From NCBI RefSeq assembly GCF_005885815.1, contig NZ_CP040602.1, positions 1,689,630 to 1,753,629 on the forward strand: DNA of 64,000 nucleotides. Direction: 5' to 3'. Under the pieces are notes generated by a model. It was not told where the DNA came from. It was given only the letters and a program-made list of their open reading frames with translations, and did no database searches. A program made the translations under genes and the position numbers. Each line of letters opens with the position of its first letter. The stretch's first letter is position 1. This DNA is from Thiomicrorhabdus sediminis (GTDB taxonomy: Bacteria; Pseudomonadota; Gammaproteobacteria; Thiomicrospirales; Thiomicrospiraceae). This document shows positions 1-9,338 of the stretch, one piece after another.

Positions 1-360
1 TGCGGTCATGATGCCGGAGACAAAACCTTGATTGCAGTGGCCCATACGATAAAGTCACAACTAAGAAGTGAAGATCTGGTCGTACGCTGGGGGGGAGAGG
101 AATTTCTTGTCGCCTTACCCGGAATGGATGTGCTGACTGCGAACAAATACGCCGAAAATATCAGACTCGCCGTGGAAAAAATCAAAGCATGTGATTCTAA
201 AATGCCAATAACCATCACCTCATCGGTGATTGAAGTACAAGACGCGATCGCAGATCAAGAGCTATTTGAAAAGGCATTTAAAATCTTGGATAAGACACTT
301 TACCAAGCTAAACAGCAGGGTAAAAACACGGTAAAGATTGCGACTTTCGGTGATGCTTGA
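1..360 (+). CDS. GGDEF diguanylate cyclase, C-terminal part (truncated by window edge)
   Basis: The reading frame is open from base 1, so only the C-terminal 119 residues are present. They carry GHDAGD, then the active-site loop RWGGEEF, and the helical end typical of a GGDEF domain (LYQAKQQGKN). GGDEF domains condense two GTP into c-di-GMP; the GGEEF form of the motif is catalytically competent. The sensor half lies outside the window, so its input cannot be stated. Family assignment is firm; the exact gene is not recognised. Confidence 0.9.
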   Translation, partial: CGHDAGDKTLIAVAHTIKSQLRSEDLVVRWGGEEFLVALPGMDVLTANKYAENIRLAVEKIKACDSKMPITITSSVIEVQDAIADQELFEKAFKILDKTLYQAKQQGKNTVKIATFGDA

Positions 361-384
361 ACGACCTCTGGAGAGAGGTTGTTC
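359..384 (+). terminator. hairpin after the GGDEF gene, possible terminator
   Basis: An 11-bp inverted repeat (GAACGACCTCT and AGAGGTTGTTC, one G-U pair) around a GGAG loop starts at the stop codon of the GGDEF gene. It lacks a clear T tract, so intrinsic termination is uncertain. It lies between two convergent genes and could serve either strand. Confidence 0.4.
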
Positions 385-427
385 AAACACTGTAAAGTAA
401 TTTCTAGCTAATAGTTAATGACTCATA

Positions 428-745
428 TTAAGCCGGAATATAGCTACAGCAGTAATCTGCGATCTCTTTTACCTTAATACCAAACTTAGAATTGGCAGGC
501 ACATCGAAACTGCTCCCATTAGGAATGGCGCGCCATTCAGTTTCGCCTGGCAACAATACCTCAACATCACCGGACAGCATTTCCATATTCTCAGCCATCT
601 CAGTACCGAACTCATAATCACCCGGCATCATAATACCCAGTGTTTTACGCGAACCATCGGCAAACAAAACCGTACGGCTGGTAACCTTTCCATCAAAATA
701 CACCGATGCTTCTTTAAGCACGGTTACATTTTCAAATTTAGACAT
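428..745 (-). CDS. ppnP: pyrimidine/purine nucleoside phosphorylase PpnP (DUF1255)
   Basis: This 105-residue protein has the usual length of the PpnP/YaiE cupin family. Members phosphorolyse several purine and pyrimidine nucleosides to base plus ribose-1-phosphate. Family motifs are visible: a N-terminal [16 protein letters not shown], the central [15 protein letters not shown], and a C-terminal cupin strand with FDVPANSKF. It starts with ATG and has a purine-rich TTTCCTT complement (AAGGAAA) just upstream. Convergent with the GGDEF gene; probably monocistronic. Assignment by family is confident. Confidence 0.9.
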   Translation of the reverse strand: MSKFENVTVLKEASVYFDGKVTSRTVLFADGSRKTLGIMMPGDYEFGTEMAENMEMLSGDVEVLLPGETEWRAIPNGSSFDVPANSKFGIKVKEIADYCCSYIPA

Positions 746-831
746 GATATTTCCTTTCTTTCACAGTGCCTAACAGCGTAAAACCAATGTCACTGTGCCC
801 ACTGGTTTTAAATCAAAAATAAACCTAAGCG

Positions 832-1335
832 CTAATCGGAACTGATCTGCGCGCTCATTTTGCCATGGCGTTTATGCATAAAATAAGTCGCCATAAAAAT
901 CTCCCGCAAAAACAACGTTAAACCCAGCATAAAGCTGAGCATAGCACTGATAAATAAAGCCGCTATGAGATCAGCGCTATTAAAATCAAAAAACGCGCTG
1001 GCAAAAAGAGTCATAATCACCGCCGCAACCAACAACCCTGTAGTGGTGCAAAACAAAATGGCGCGATTCATATTACGCGCCCTTCTTTCCAAATAGCGGC
1101 GCTGCAGCAAAAGATCTTGAGTTTGCGTATCACTAATCGAAATCGAATGATCGCCGCTCATATCGCCGGCCAGAATCAATTTAGAATTAATCTTTTCAAT
1201 ACGATCGGTAATTCGAGCAAGACGCTGCGAAAACGCACCCAGAATAGCACCGACACCGGCAATCAAAAATACCGGCGCTACCGCCAATTGGATAAGCGCG
1301 GAAACACTATCAACATCTGCCGCTTGATTAATCAC
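832..1335 (-). CDS. DUF2721 family membrane protein
   Basis: The 167-residue protein has a hydrophobic segment at about residues 13-33 (LIQLAVAPVFLIAGVGAILGAF), then a charged amphipathic stretch (RLARITDRIEKINSKL), a linker, an RRRYLERRARNMNRAI segment and two further membrane segments near residues 95-115 and 125-148. This is the DUF2721 pattern. The biochemical role of the family is unknown. It lies 17 bases downstream of gloA on the same strand and may be cotranscribed with it. No catalytic residues can be named. Confidence 0.8.
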   Translation of the reverse strand: MINQAADVDSVSALIQLAVAPVFLIAGVGAILGAFSQRLARITDRIEKINSKLILAGDMSGDHSISISDTQTQDLLLQRRYLERRARNMNRAILFCTTTGLLVAAVIMTLFASAFFDFNSADLIAALFISAMLSFMLGLTLFLREIFMATYFMHKRHGKMSAQISSD

Positions 1336-1352
1336 TCTTTATTGCTCCAAAC

Positions 1353-1748
1353 TTAACCGCGCTGATGGTCGGCACCGATAAACTCTATCTGATAACCATC
1401 CGGATCTTCGGCAAAAGCGATAATGGTGGTACCGGCGTTCATTGGGCCGGCTTCACGAATGATCTTGCCGCCATTTTCTTTTACCGCATCGGCAGCTTTG
1501 TAGACATCGTCGACTTCAACCGCAATATGACCATACCCTTCACCTAAGTCATAACTTTGTACACCCCAGTTGTAAGTCAATTCCAACACCGTGTTTTCTT
1601 CTTCATTGCCATAACCCAAAAACGCTAAGGTAAACTCGCCTTGCGGATACTCTTTTTGGCGCAGTAGCTGCATTCCCATAACCTTGGTATAAAACTCAAT
1701 TGATTTTTCCAGATTACCGACACGTAACATTGTATGTAGCAAACGCAT
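1353..1748 (-). CDS. gloA: lactoylglutathione lyase (glyoxalase I)
   Basis: A 131-residue single-domain glyoxalase I of the short bacterial class. It isomerises the hemithioacetal of methylglyoxal and glutathione to S-lactoylglutathione. The N-terminus [20 protein letters not shown] supplies the first metal His, [12 protein letters not shown] the first Glu, [12 protein letters not shown] the second His and GYQIEFIG the catalytic/metal Glu. All four metal ligands are present, so an active cytoplasmic detoxification enzyme is expected. A DUF2721 gene follows closely on the same strand. Confidence 0.95.
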   Translation of the reverse strand: MRLLHTMLRVGNLEKSIEFYTKVMGMQLLRQKEYPQGEFTLAFLGYGNEEENTVLELTYNWGVQSYDLGEGYGHIAVEVDDVYKAADAVKENGGKIIREAGPMNAGTTIIAFAEDPDGYQIEFIGADHQRG

Positions 1749-1859
1749 AATGACTCCTTAGCAAATCGTCTTTTAGTCTAAAAATTTCGTTATTTTATAA
1801 AAAAATGAATAACAGATATTTTGCCAGATTAAGCCATTAATCTGCGGATTTTTTCATGC

Positions 1860-3005
1860 TTATCGCAGCCAGCGCCAGGCGATCAAGGCCGAGAAAAAAA
1901 CCGCTATCGCACTGATACTGTAGGCAAGTTCGGCACCGCCAAAACTCCAGGCGTAACCTGCGATAAACATACCGACTGCACCGCCTAAACCATGACTGCT
2001 GGCAGCATAAAGCGCTTGACCGCGGCCATGGGTCCGGCCGGTAAAAAATTCATCTACCAGATAAATCGCCGCCGCATGCAACAAACCGAAACTGAAGGCG
2101 TGCAGCAATTGTGCCATGACCAATACCAGCAGCTCATCGGCAACAAAGCCGATTGCCAGCCAACGAATGATCGTCAAGCCAATACCTAATAGAATCAAAG
2201 ATTTCACGGCAAACTTTTTAAACAACGGCGCCATCCAGAAAAAAATACCGATTTCCGCCAGAACCCCTAAAGCCCAAAGCCAGGCAATCAATTCCTTGTC
2301 ATAGCCCAGCTCGGACAACTGGATGGTATAAAAGGTGTAATAGACACCATGAGAAAACTGTACCAAAAAGCTGACCGCCAAAATCCCGAGGACTTCGGGG
2401 CGTTTCAACACCTTGAAAAAGCGTTGATCGAGCTGCTCTTCATGATGCGCCTTGCGCTCTCTGAATAAAAAGCCGCTTAACCAAACCAGCAACAGCAACA
2501 GCACGATATCGAACGGCACGACATCGATATCCACGCGTTCGATTTGCCAACCGACCAAGAGCGCCGAAACAATAAAACCGACCGACCCCCAAAGACGCAA
2601 CAGCCCGTAACGATGTTTATTTTCCGCCAAACACCCCAGCGTATAGGATTCAAATTGCGGCAAGGAGGCATGCCAAAAAAAACTAAAGCCAAGCACGGTC
2701 AATAACACCGCCCAATAACTTTCCACAACCAATAACAGGCTCGCAATGCTAAAACTCATAAAAGTAGCCAAGCGCACCCAGAAAATAACACGACCGCTGC
2801 GGTCCGCCAACCAGCCCCAAATATTCGGCGCAATCACCTTGGTGATCAACATGGTCGCCAGAACATGGCCGATCTGTACCGGAGTAAAATCAAGCGATCT
2901 CAAATATAAGGCAAAGTAAGGCAAGAGAATGCCCAAGACGGCGAAATAGAAAAAATAGTGAATCGACAACCGTTTATAGGCGTTTTGATAAGTACAATCT
3001 TTCAC
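1860..3005 (-). CDS. MFS transporter, HcaT / phenylpropionate permease-like
   Basis: A 381-residue polytopic protein with about 12 hydrophobic segments, the length of the compact MFS_1-like (PPP, HcaT) family. The loop after helix 2 reads WGWLADRSGR, a recognisable form of the MFS GXXXD(R/K)XGR motif. A second LRLWGSVGF segment precedes helix 5. The substrate cannot be told from sequence; HcaT homologues occur widely in bacteria that do not use phenylpropionate. It lies about 100 bases downstream of aroC on the same strand. Starts at ATG. Confidence 0.85.
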   Translation of the reverse strand: MKDCTYQNAYKRLSIHYFFYFAVLGILLPYFALYLRSLDFTPVQIGHVLATMLITKVIAPNIWGWLADRSGRVIFWVRLATFMSFSIASLLLVVESYWAVLLTVLGFSFFWHASLPQFESYTLGCLAENKHRYGLLRLWGSVGFIVSALLVGWQIERVDIDVVPFDIVLLLLLVWLSGFLFRERKAHHEEQLDQRFFKVLKRPEVLGILAVSFLVQFSHGVYYTFYTIQLSELGYDKELIAWLWALGVLAEIGIFFWMAPLFKKFAVKSLILLGIGLTIIRWLAIGFVADELLVLVMAQLLHAFSFGLLHAAAIYLVDEFFTGRTHGRGQALYAASSHGLGGAVGMFIAGYAWSFGGAELAYSISAIAVFFSALIAWRWLR

Positions 3006-3062
3006 CTTGGCTCCCGTAGATGCATCGAACCGGTGGACATGGCTGTCAGCAAGACGTTTGGA

Positions 3063-3083
3063 CTGAAACCCTTAAGGTTTCAG
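3063..3083 (-). terminator. hairpin between aroC and the MFS gene
   Basis: A perfect 8-bp stem (CTGAAACC / GGTTTCAG) with loop CTTAA lies 22 bases past the aroC stop codon. There is no T tract after it on the minus strand, so it may be a weak or Rho-assisted terminator or an mRNA 3' stabiliser. Confidence 0.3.
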
Positions 3084-3104
3084 CCTTGTCAATCTTGAAT
3101 GGCG

Positions 3105-4205
3105 TTATAGTCCCGCGCTGGCAAGATCCATAATCGGCGCCTCAACATCGCCGTTTTGTGCGCGGTTGCGCATAAAATGATCCAACAACACAATCGCCAT
3201 CTGCGCTTCGGCAATCGGGGTGGCGCGAATGCCGACACAAGGATCGTGACGCCCCTTGGTCACCATCTCAATGGCTTCACCGGAGGTATTGATACTTTTA
3301 CCCGGAGTCATAATGCTTGAGGTCGGCTTCAAGGCGATATGGGCAACAATATCCTGCCCGGTTGAAATACCCCCTAAAATGCCGCCGGCATGGTTGGACA
3401 TAAACCCTTGCGGGCTCATTTCATCACGATGATCCGTGCCGCGTTGCGCCGCGACGGCAAAGCCATCACCGATCTCCACACCTTTTACCGCGTTAATGCT
3501 CATTAAAGCGTGCGCCAAATCGGCATCCAAACGATCAAAAATCGGCTCACCCAAACCTACCGGAACGTTTTTCGCAATAATGGATATCTTCGCCCCGACA
3601 GAATCTTTTTGTTTGAGCAAGTTATCCATATACTGGCGAATCTCTTCACGTTTGGCTTCATCCGGACAGAAGTATTCATTATCGTTATCAAACGGCCAAC
3701 TGACATTTTCAACCGTAATCGGCCCCAATTGAGACAGATACCCTTTGATCTCGACACCCAAACGCTCTTTCAGGTATTTTTTGGCAATTGCGCCGGCAGC
3801 CACTCGCATTGCGGTTTCACGTGCCGATGAACGCCCGCCACCGCGATAATCTCTAAAACCATACTTTTGTGTATAGGTGTAATCGGCGTGCGCCGGACGG
3901 AAAGTCTCGGCAACCTTTGAATAATCTTTGGATCGCTGGTCGGTGTTATGAATAATCATACCGATAGGCGTACCGGTGGTCTTACCTTCAAACACACCCG
4001 ACAGGATTTGCACCTTATCGTCTTCACGACGTGCGGTCGCATGCTTTGAGGTGCCCGGCTTACGTCGATCCAATTCAAGCTGAATATCTTCTTCGCATAA
4101 CTCCAAGCCTGGAGGACAACCATCCACAATACATCCCAAGGCAATTCCGTGGCTTTCGCCAAAAGTGGTCACTCTAAAGTTTTGTCCTAAAGTATTCCCA
4201 GACAT
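3105..4205 (-). CDS. aroC: chorismate synthase
   Basis: The 366-residue protein matches bifunctional-length bacterial chorismate synthase, which removes phosphate from EPSP in an FMNH2-dependent anti-1,4-elimination, the last step of the shikimate pathway. Signatures visible: N-terminal [18 protein letters not shown] (active-site His), the [15 protein letters not shown] loop, and [16 protein letters not shown] with PTSSI. Starts with ATG at 4205 and is complete. It is divergent from the thioesterase gene; the about 120-base gap between them should hold both promoters. Confidence 0.98.
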   Translation of the reverse strand: MSGNTLGQNFRVTTFGESHGIALGCIVDGCPPGLELCEEDIQLELDRRKPGTSKHATARREDDKVQILSGVFEGKTTGTPIGMIIHNTDQRSKDYSKVAETFRPAHADYTYTQKYGFRDYRGGGRSSARETAMRVAAGAIAKKYLKERLGVEIKGYLSQLGPITVENVSWPFDNDNEYFCPDEAKREEIRQYMDNLLKQKDSVGAKISIIAKNVPVGLGEPIFDRLDADLAHALMSINAVKGVEIGDGFAVAAQRGTDHRDEMSPQGFMSNHAGGILGGISTGQDIVAHIALKPTSSIMTPGKSINTSGEAIEMVTKGRHDPCVGIRATPIAEAQMAIVLLDHFMRNRAQNGDVEAPIMDLASAGL

Positions 4206-4326
4206 AAATATTCATCTCGATAATTCGTTTATAATCGCTGTATTCTACTAGATTCAGGCGAAATTGCCTACAAAACAAGGTCATTCCCTGAGTCGTTTTC
4301 GCTTTCAATCCAAACCGGTAAACGCT

Positions 4327-4752
4327 ATGAACTGGCAGCATGCAAAACCTTTTATCATCGAACACAAAGTCAATGCCGATGAAATCGATCATCTCAATCA
4401 TGTCAACAATAAGGTCTACCTGCAATGGATGGAACATATCTCTTGGCAACATAGTCTGGCGGTGGGAATCGACTTTGATCTGATGCAGCAGCTGGGCAAG
4501 GTTATGGTCATAGCCCAGCATGAGATGAATTTCCGCGCCGGTTGTTATTTAGATGATGAATTATTGATCGGTTCCTGGGTAGAAGCGCCCAGTAGCGCCA
4601 AAAAACGTATGCGCTACTATCAAATCATTCGTAACAGCGACCAGAAAACCGTTTTCACCGGTCATACCCTATGGGTTTGCATGGATTTGGAAACACATAA
4701 ATCCTGCCCTATTCCCAAGGAATTTATCGATGCCTATCAAGAGCAGTATTAA
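4327..4752 (+). CDS. acyl-CoA thioesterase, hotdog fold (4HBT/YbgC-like)
   Basis: About 141 residues with a hotdog thioesterase pattern: IEHKVNADEIDHLNHVNNKVYLQWMEHISWQHS, where the D-x-x-x-H-x-N-N motif provides the catalytic Asp seen in 4-hydroxybenzoyl-CoA thioesterase relatives. It would hydrolyse acyl-CoA; the acyl chain is unknown. The ATG at 4327 is chosen over an in-frame TTG at 4264 because the domain starts there and the 5' extension resembles no family member. Divergent from aroC. Confidence 0.85.
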   Translation: MNWQHAKPFIIEHKVNADEIDHLNHVNNKVYLQWMEHISWQHSLAVGIDFDLMQQLGKVMVIAQHEMNFRAGCYLDDELLIGSWVEAPSSAKKRMRYYQIIRNSDQKTVFTGHTLWVCMDLETHKSCPIPKEFIDAYQEQY

Positions 4753-4941
4753 GCCAAGCAAAGCTCCCTGTTTAGCGATCCCCCCTATCGTCACGCATAT
4801 ATAAGTGTTTATTAATGAATTTGGTATTTAGCTCAAACTGTAATAGCATTTACAGCGTCTTGAAGGAATTTCCAGAACCTCTTAAATCCCTTTTAATTCG
4901 GGGCTTAAAACTATTTTCTTATGGATTGAGGACAACAAATT

Positions 4942-5724
4942 ATGCCAACACGCATCGTATTTTATTGTTTGACAAGCCTTCTTTTTCTAGGCTTCAGCAA
5001 TCAAGCTTTTGCTCAGACACTAGCCAAAGACGAAAATAGCCAGCCAATGCAAAACAAAACGGTAACCCTTTATATCTCTTCAGGATTTACCGCACCCATT
5101 TCAGATTACTACCAACGCATTCTTCAAGAAATTGACCGTCGCATGCCGCATATCAATATCGAATTTGAGGTACTTACCGCGGAAAGGTCCATCGACCTTG
5201 TCAATCGAGGCATCAACGATGGCGAATGTTGCCGAATTCCAGAGGTGGTAACCAAAAGCTATCAAAACCTAATCTCGGTAGAGGAGAGCTTTTTTGAGGC
5301 TACCTTTGCCGCATTCAGTAAAAAACCGGGATTGAAAATCAATAACTTCGAGGACTTAAAACCCTACTCTGTTGCCACCGTTGTGGGTTGGAAAATTCTG
5401 GTTAATAACTTAAACCGCGTCAATCCACGTGAAAAATATATCCTATCGTCTCCCGAGCAATTGATGAAAATGCTCAAAAAAGGCCGTATTGAAGTTGCAC
5501 TACTTGGTTATGAAAGCGGCATCAAAGCGTTACAAGATGTCGGACTACCGAATGCTCATGCCTATCTCACACCGCCACTGGCCGTAAAAAAACTGTCGCT
5601 GATTCTGCACAAGAAGAACCAGGCTTATAGCAAACCGCTTGCAGAGACCATTAAAGCGATGAAAGCGGATGGAACTGTTGCTAAAATCTATTACCAAGTA
5701 TTCAAAGTCGAACCGACATTTTAA
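4942..5724 (+). CDS. periplasmic solute-binding protein (SBP_bac_3-like), partner of the GGDEF-EAL gene
   Basis: The 260-residue protein starts with a Sec signal peptide (hydrophobic LLFLGFSNQAFA, cleavage after AQAFA-type site near residue 25) followed by a bilobed substrate-binding domain of the type seen in amino-acid ABC transporters and periplasmic sensors. No permease or ATPase gene is adjacent. The next gene, 30 bases on, is a membrane GGDEF-EAL sensor, so I infer that the ligand-loaded protein reports to that sensor rather than feeding transport. It contains an unusual adjacent Cys pair (GECCRIPE). A second, similar pair lies at 52,499-54,687. Confidence 0.75.
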   Translation: MPTRIVFYCLTSLLFLGFSNQAFAQTLAKDENSQPMQNKTVTLYISSGFTAPISDYYQRILQEIDRRMPHINIEFEVLTAERSIDLVNRGINDGECCRIPEVVTKSYQNLISVEESFFEATFAAFSKKPGLKINNFEDLKPYSVATVVGWKILVNNLNRVNPREKYILSSPEQLMKMLKKGRIEVALLGYESGIKALQDVGLPNAHAYLTPPLAVKKLSLILHKKNQAYSKPLAETIKAMKADGTVAKIYYQVFKVEPTF

Positions 5725-5754
5725 TTTTTAGGCCGCCAGCAGGATTATCTTTCA

Positions 5755-8129
5755 GTGCAAAACAGCAGCAACCACAATATATCTAAACAGCTGATTATCT
5801 ATTTACTGCTTTTTAGCTCCCTGATTACTTTGGTGCTGACGGCCATCCAGTTGAACTTGAATTATCGCTACGACCTGGGATTGATTGACCAACGCTTCGA
5901 GCAAATTCAGCTCACCAATGTGCAGTCGATCACCCAAAAAGCTTGGACGGTAAATGAAAAAGGCCTGACAGATGAACTGCAGTCAATTCTCAAGCTACCT
6001 GATATCACCTATATCGAGTTCATCCCAAATGAAAGCTCGCGCAAATTGATTAGCTTCGGTGAAAAGGCAGAGCACCGCATTAATCATAATGTGGACATTA
6101 TCTATCACTACCGCAACCGCGATATCAAGCTGGGCAACTTGAATATTTCGGCAAGCTTGTCCAATGTGTATCATCGCCTGATTGATACCGCCTTAATCAT
6201 TCTGGTCACCCAAGCGATCAAAACCTTTGCGGTATCATTTTTTATCTTCTTTCTGTTTCAGCACTTGCTGACACGTCATTTGAGCAGAATCGCAGAGTTT
6301 CTCGAAGATAAGAATCTCATTAATAAAGCCAATCTACTTAAACTCGACCGTAACGAGAACAAGTGGACTCACAATGATGAGCTCGGCACTCTGACCCAAT
6401 CAATCAACCAAATGATTGTCAACAGCCGTGAAACTATTCATTCCCTTGCCTTGACCGAACAAAGATTATCTCAGGCACAGGTGCTATCCAACAGCGGCCA
6501 CTGGGAATACTATATTGATAAAAAAGAGTTTCACCTCAATCCGCAAATCAACTCTTTGCTTAAGCTTAATGAAGACCTTGAATCGCTCAACCTCAATGAA
6601 TTTCTGAGTTTAATTATCACGAAACACCAGAATCTCTTTATCAATCAGCTCGAACTTGCTGAAATCAGCGACAGTAGCGAGGCTTTTGAGCTTTGTTTAA
6701 ACAACAAGGGATCTGACGAGAGCTTCTGCTTTTTTGTCGATATCAAATTAATGCAAAATCAGACCGACGGCTCCTGGTTACTCGGTAGCATGCAAGACAT
6801 CAGCCACCTGATTGAACAACGCAATCGCCTCGACTTCATGGCCAATACCGATCCTTTGACCGGGTTGGCAAACCGTAACCGCTTCCATATCGAGCTAGAG
6901 AGTTGCCTGAATCGTTTACGCAATATGCCAAATAAATCGGCTTCGGTCATCATTATTGATATTGACCGCTTTAAAGAGGTAAACGATGCATTAGGTCATT
7001 ATGCAGGTGATGAACTGCTTAAAATGCTGAGCACGCGTTTGCAACAAGCGGTATCAAACCATGACCGCATTGCCCGACTCGGTGGCGACGAATTTGCTTT
7101 TTTGATTTCTGGTGGCGAAGTCCATGCGATTGCATTTATCGATGAGCTGTTCAAACTGACCACACAGCCCTTTGAAGTAAATGGCCTGCAGATCAATGTC
7201 GGCCTCAGTGCTGGTGTCGCGATTACACCGGAACACAGCAATAACAGCCATGAACTGCTCAGACAAGCAGATATCGCCATGTACAATGCCAAGCAAAAAC
7301 ATAGCGGCTATGAAATATATTCTGACTATAACGATATCAACAGCGTCAGACGTCTAGAACTGATTACTCAGCTCAGCTCGGCTATCGAAGCTTCCCAGTT
7401 CGAACTCTATTATCAGCCGAAAATGACGCTTACCGGTCAGGGTACCAATTTAACGGTGTTGAAGCCTTGATTCGCTGGAATCATCCAACCTACGGGCTGA
7501 TTCCGCCCGATGAATTTATCGGCTTTGCCGAAATGAGCAATACCATTACCCCTCTGACGCTCTGGGTACTGAATTCGGCAATTGAAACCCATGCACAGCT
7601 TACAGCGTATGTTCCTGACAGCGTAATGTCGATTAATGTGTCTTCGAGAAATCTCTATGACAGAGGCTTCCCGGAACAGGTGGCGCAGCTAATCAAGGAC
7701 AAAAAAGCCAACCCGAAACACTTTATTCTGGAAATCACCGAAAGTGCCATTATGGAAGAACCGCAGCAAGCGGCACAGACCATTCAAGCGCTATCAGAAA
7801 TGGGCTTTGATATTTCCATTGATGATTTCGGTACCGGCTACTCTTCGCTCGCTTACTTGAAGAACCTGGCCGTCAACGAACTGAAGATCGACCGCACCTT
7901 TGTCAGTGACATGACGAGTGACGATAATGATTATAAGATCGTTAAATCAACCATCGATCTGGCGCACAACTTAGGACTCAGCGTCACCGCTGAGGGGGTC
8001 GAGACAGAGGAAATCGAACAAATTCTTCTGCAATTGAATTGTGACATTACCCAAGGTTACTATTACAGCAAACCCTTACCGTTTGCGGAGCTTATCGACT
8101 GGATAAAAGCACAAAGCCCTAATAAATAG
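5755..8129 (+). pseudogene. membrane PAS-GGDEF-EAL c-di-GMP enzyme, split by a -1 frameshift
   Basis: Starts with GTG preceded by AGGA. Order: membrane helix (about 13-33), periplasmic sensor (34-145), second helix (about 150-172), HAMP-like linker, PAS-like region (about 235-350), GGDEF (360-520), EAL. The GGDEF site is RLGGDEF. After QPKM the frame runs into a stop at 7470, while the +1 frame continues with GYQFNGVEALIRWNH to 8129. Loss of one base at about 7441-7444 (GGTTAC to GGTAC) explains this. In the downstream part the EAL catalytic set is complete: VEALIRW, DDFGTGYSS, LKIDRTF, AEGVET, QGYYYSKPLP. Restored length would be about 791 residues. Either a sequencing indel or a recent mutation that leaves a GGDEF-only protein. 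Confidence 0.85.
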
Positions 8130-8134
8130 GGCTT
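8113..8134 (+). terminator. hairpin overlapping the end of the GGDEF-EAL gene
   Basis: AAAGCCCT and AGGGCTTT form a perfect 8-bp stem with a 6-base A/T loop across the stop codon at 8129. It lies between two convergent genes. There is no long T tract on either side, so its strength as a terminator is uncertain. Confidence 0.45.
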
Positions 8135-8164
8135 TGAACTTAAATAGTTTTAACGCTGTATATG

Positions 8165-9160
8165 TCAGTAGTATTCATACATAGGTGGTTCTTGCAGTTG
8201 ACTATTGTCCGCCCAAGACTTCAAAACATTTCGCGCATTGAGTGGCTGAACCGGCCGATGATTATCACCCATAATCTCATTCATCTGCTGTAACTGCTCC
8301 ACCGAAGCTTCAATCGGGTGTTTAAAGACCATCCAATACACCCCTTCACTGCAAGGTGGCGTGGTCAAGGAACCGCTGTAATTATAATATTCGGTATTCG
8401 CCGGCATAAACATGACCGGATTTAAAACCACATTTTTGAAAATCTGCTGCTTATCGATCTGTTTAGGCTGATTATCCAACACGGTTTGCAACGTCTCATT
8501 GAAAGCCCCTTCACGGAAAATCACCGCCATCACCGCAAAATTTCCTTGCCCGTCTTTATGCACCATGTGCACTTCCATCGGATAATTGAAGCCTTCTTTC
8601 TGATGTTCGCTCGGCGTATGGAAATGAAACTGCATCAATTCATAACGGTGTTCACCTACCTTTATATAACTGCCTAATGGATAACCGACCTGAAGCGTGT
8701 GGCCATTATTGGTGACCCGGTAAGGCACATCCTGATAAGAAATCGACAGTTCCGGCAGATTGGTCGTTCCAACCCCTTTGGCATCATTAAGATTGATGGG
8801 AGACTGGTTTTTCCCTTCTTTACAGGTAGCGAATTGCGAAGACATTTCTCCCCAAAAATTCGGCCCGGTTTCACCTCGATAACTCCAATGCGGATTGTCT
8901 TTTTTCTCAACGGCGTGTTTATCTTCGCTGTCGGCTTCAGTGGCGCTTGATTTGGCTTCTACCTTTTCTTCCGGCTTAGGCGGTTTAGGCGTTGTTTTTT
9001 CTCGATCCTCATAAGTCACCTTAGGCACACCACCGGTTTTGGCTTTCATCTCGGCACCCAAATCCACCAATGGCGGTTCGTTCTTGGTTACCGCCAAAGC
9101 ATTCGTTGCACAAATCGCCGACACCGTCAGTGCCAGGGTTTTCAAACACAAGTGTTTCAT
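8165..9160 (-). CDS. exported alpha-carbonic anhydrase with a charged linker
   Basis: About 331 residues. The ATG at 9160 is preferred over an ATG four codons upstream because it opens directly on a signal peptide (MKHLCLKTLALTVSAICATNALA). Then comes a Pro/Lys/Glu-rich linker of roughly 70 residues, then an alpha-carbonic anhydrase domain: HWSYRGETGPNFWGE, NQSPINL, the zinc ligands in FHFHTPSEH and EVHMVH, and TTPPCSEGV. It interconverts CO2 and bicarbonate in the periplasm. In sulfur-oxidising autotrophs such enzymes help carbon supply; that role here is inference. Convergent with the GGDEF-EAL gene. Confidence 0.96.
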   Translation of the reverse strand: MKHLCLKTLALTVSAICATNALAVTKNEPPLVDLGAEMKAKTGGVPKVTYEDREKTTPKPPKPEEKVEAKSSATEADSEDKHAVEKKDNPHWSYRGETGPNFWGEMSSQFATCKEGKNQSPINLNDAKGVGTTNLPELSISYQDVPYRVTNNGHTLQVGYPLGSYIKVGEHRYELMQFHFHTPSEHQKEGFNYPMEVHMVHKDGQGNFAVMAVIFREGAFNETLQTVLDNQPKQIDKQQIFKNVVLNPVMFMPANTEYYNYSGSLTTPPCSEGVYWMVFKHPIEASVEQLQQMNEIMGDNHRPVQPLNARNVLKSWADNSQLQEPPMYEYY

Positions 9161-9293
9161 ATAGGCTCCCACCTAAACTTAATGGACTTAATGAATTCAG
9201 AGACCAAACCTGACCCTAAACACCATTGATAATTCGATATACTCTAGGCTTAGCAATAAGCCTGCCAGAAAAAAATTAACAATATTTTGACAT

Positions 9294-9315
9294 AAAAAAA
9301 CCGCCTCGAGGGCGG
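9294..9315 (-). terminator. intrinsic terminator after prmB
   Basis: On the minus strand CCGCC-TCGAG-GGCGG forms a 5-bp GC stem followed by seven T residues (A7 at 9294-9300 on the plus strand). It lies 24 bases beyond the prmB stop codon. Confidence 0.8.
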
Positions 9316-9338
9316 CTTTCAATTGAATGCACTTTCAA

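Noticed and set aside
4264..4326. Upstream TTG start for the thioesterase
   Set aside because: It adds 21 residues with no family resemblance; ATG at 4327 begins at the domain.
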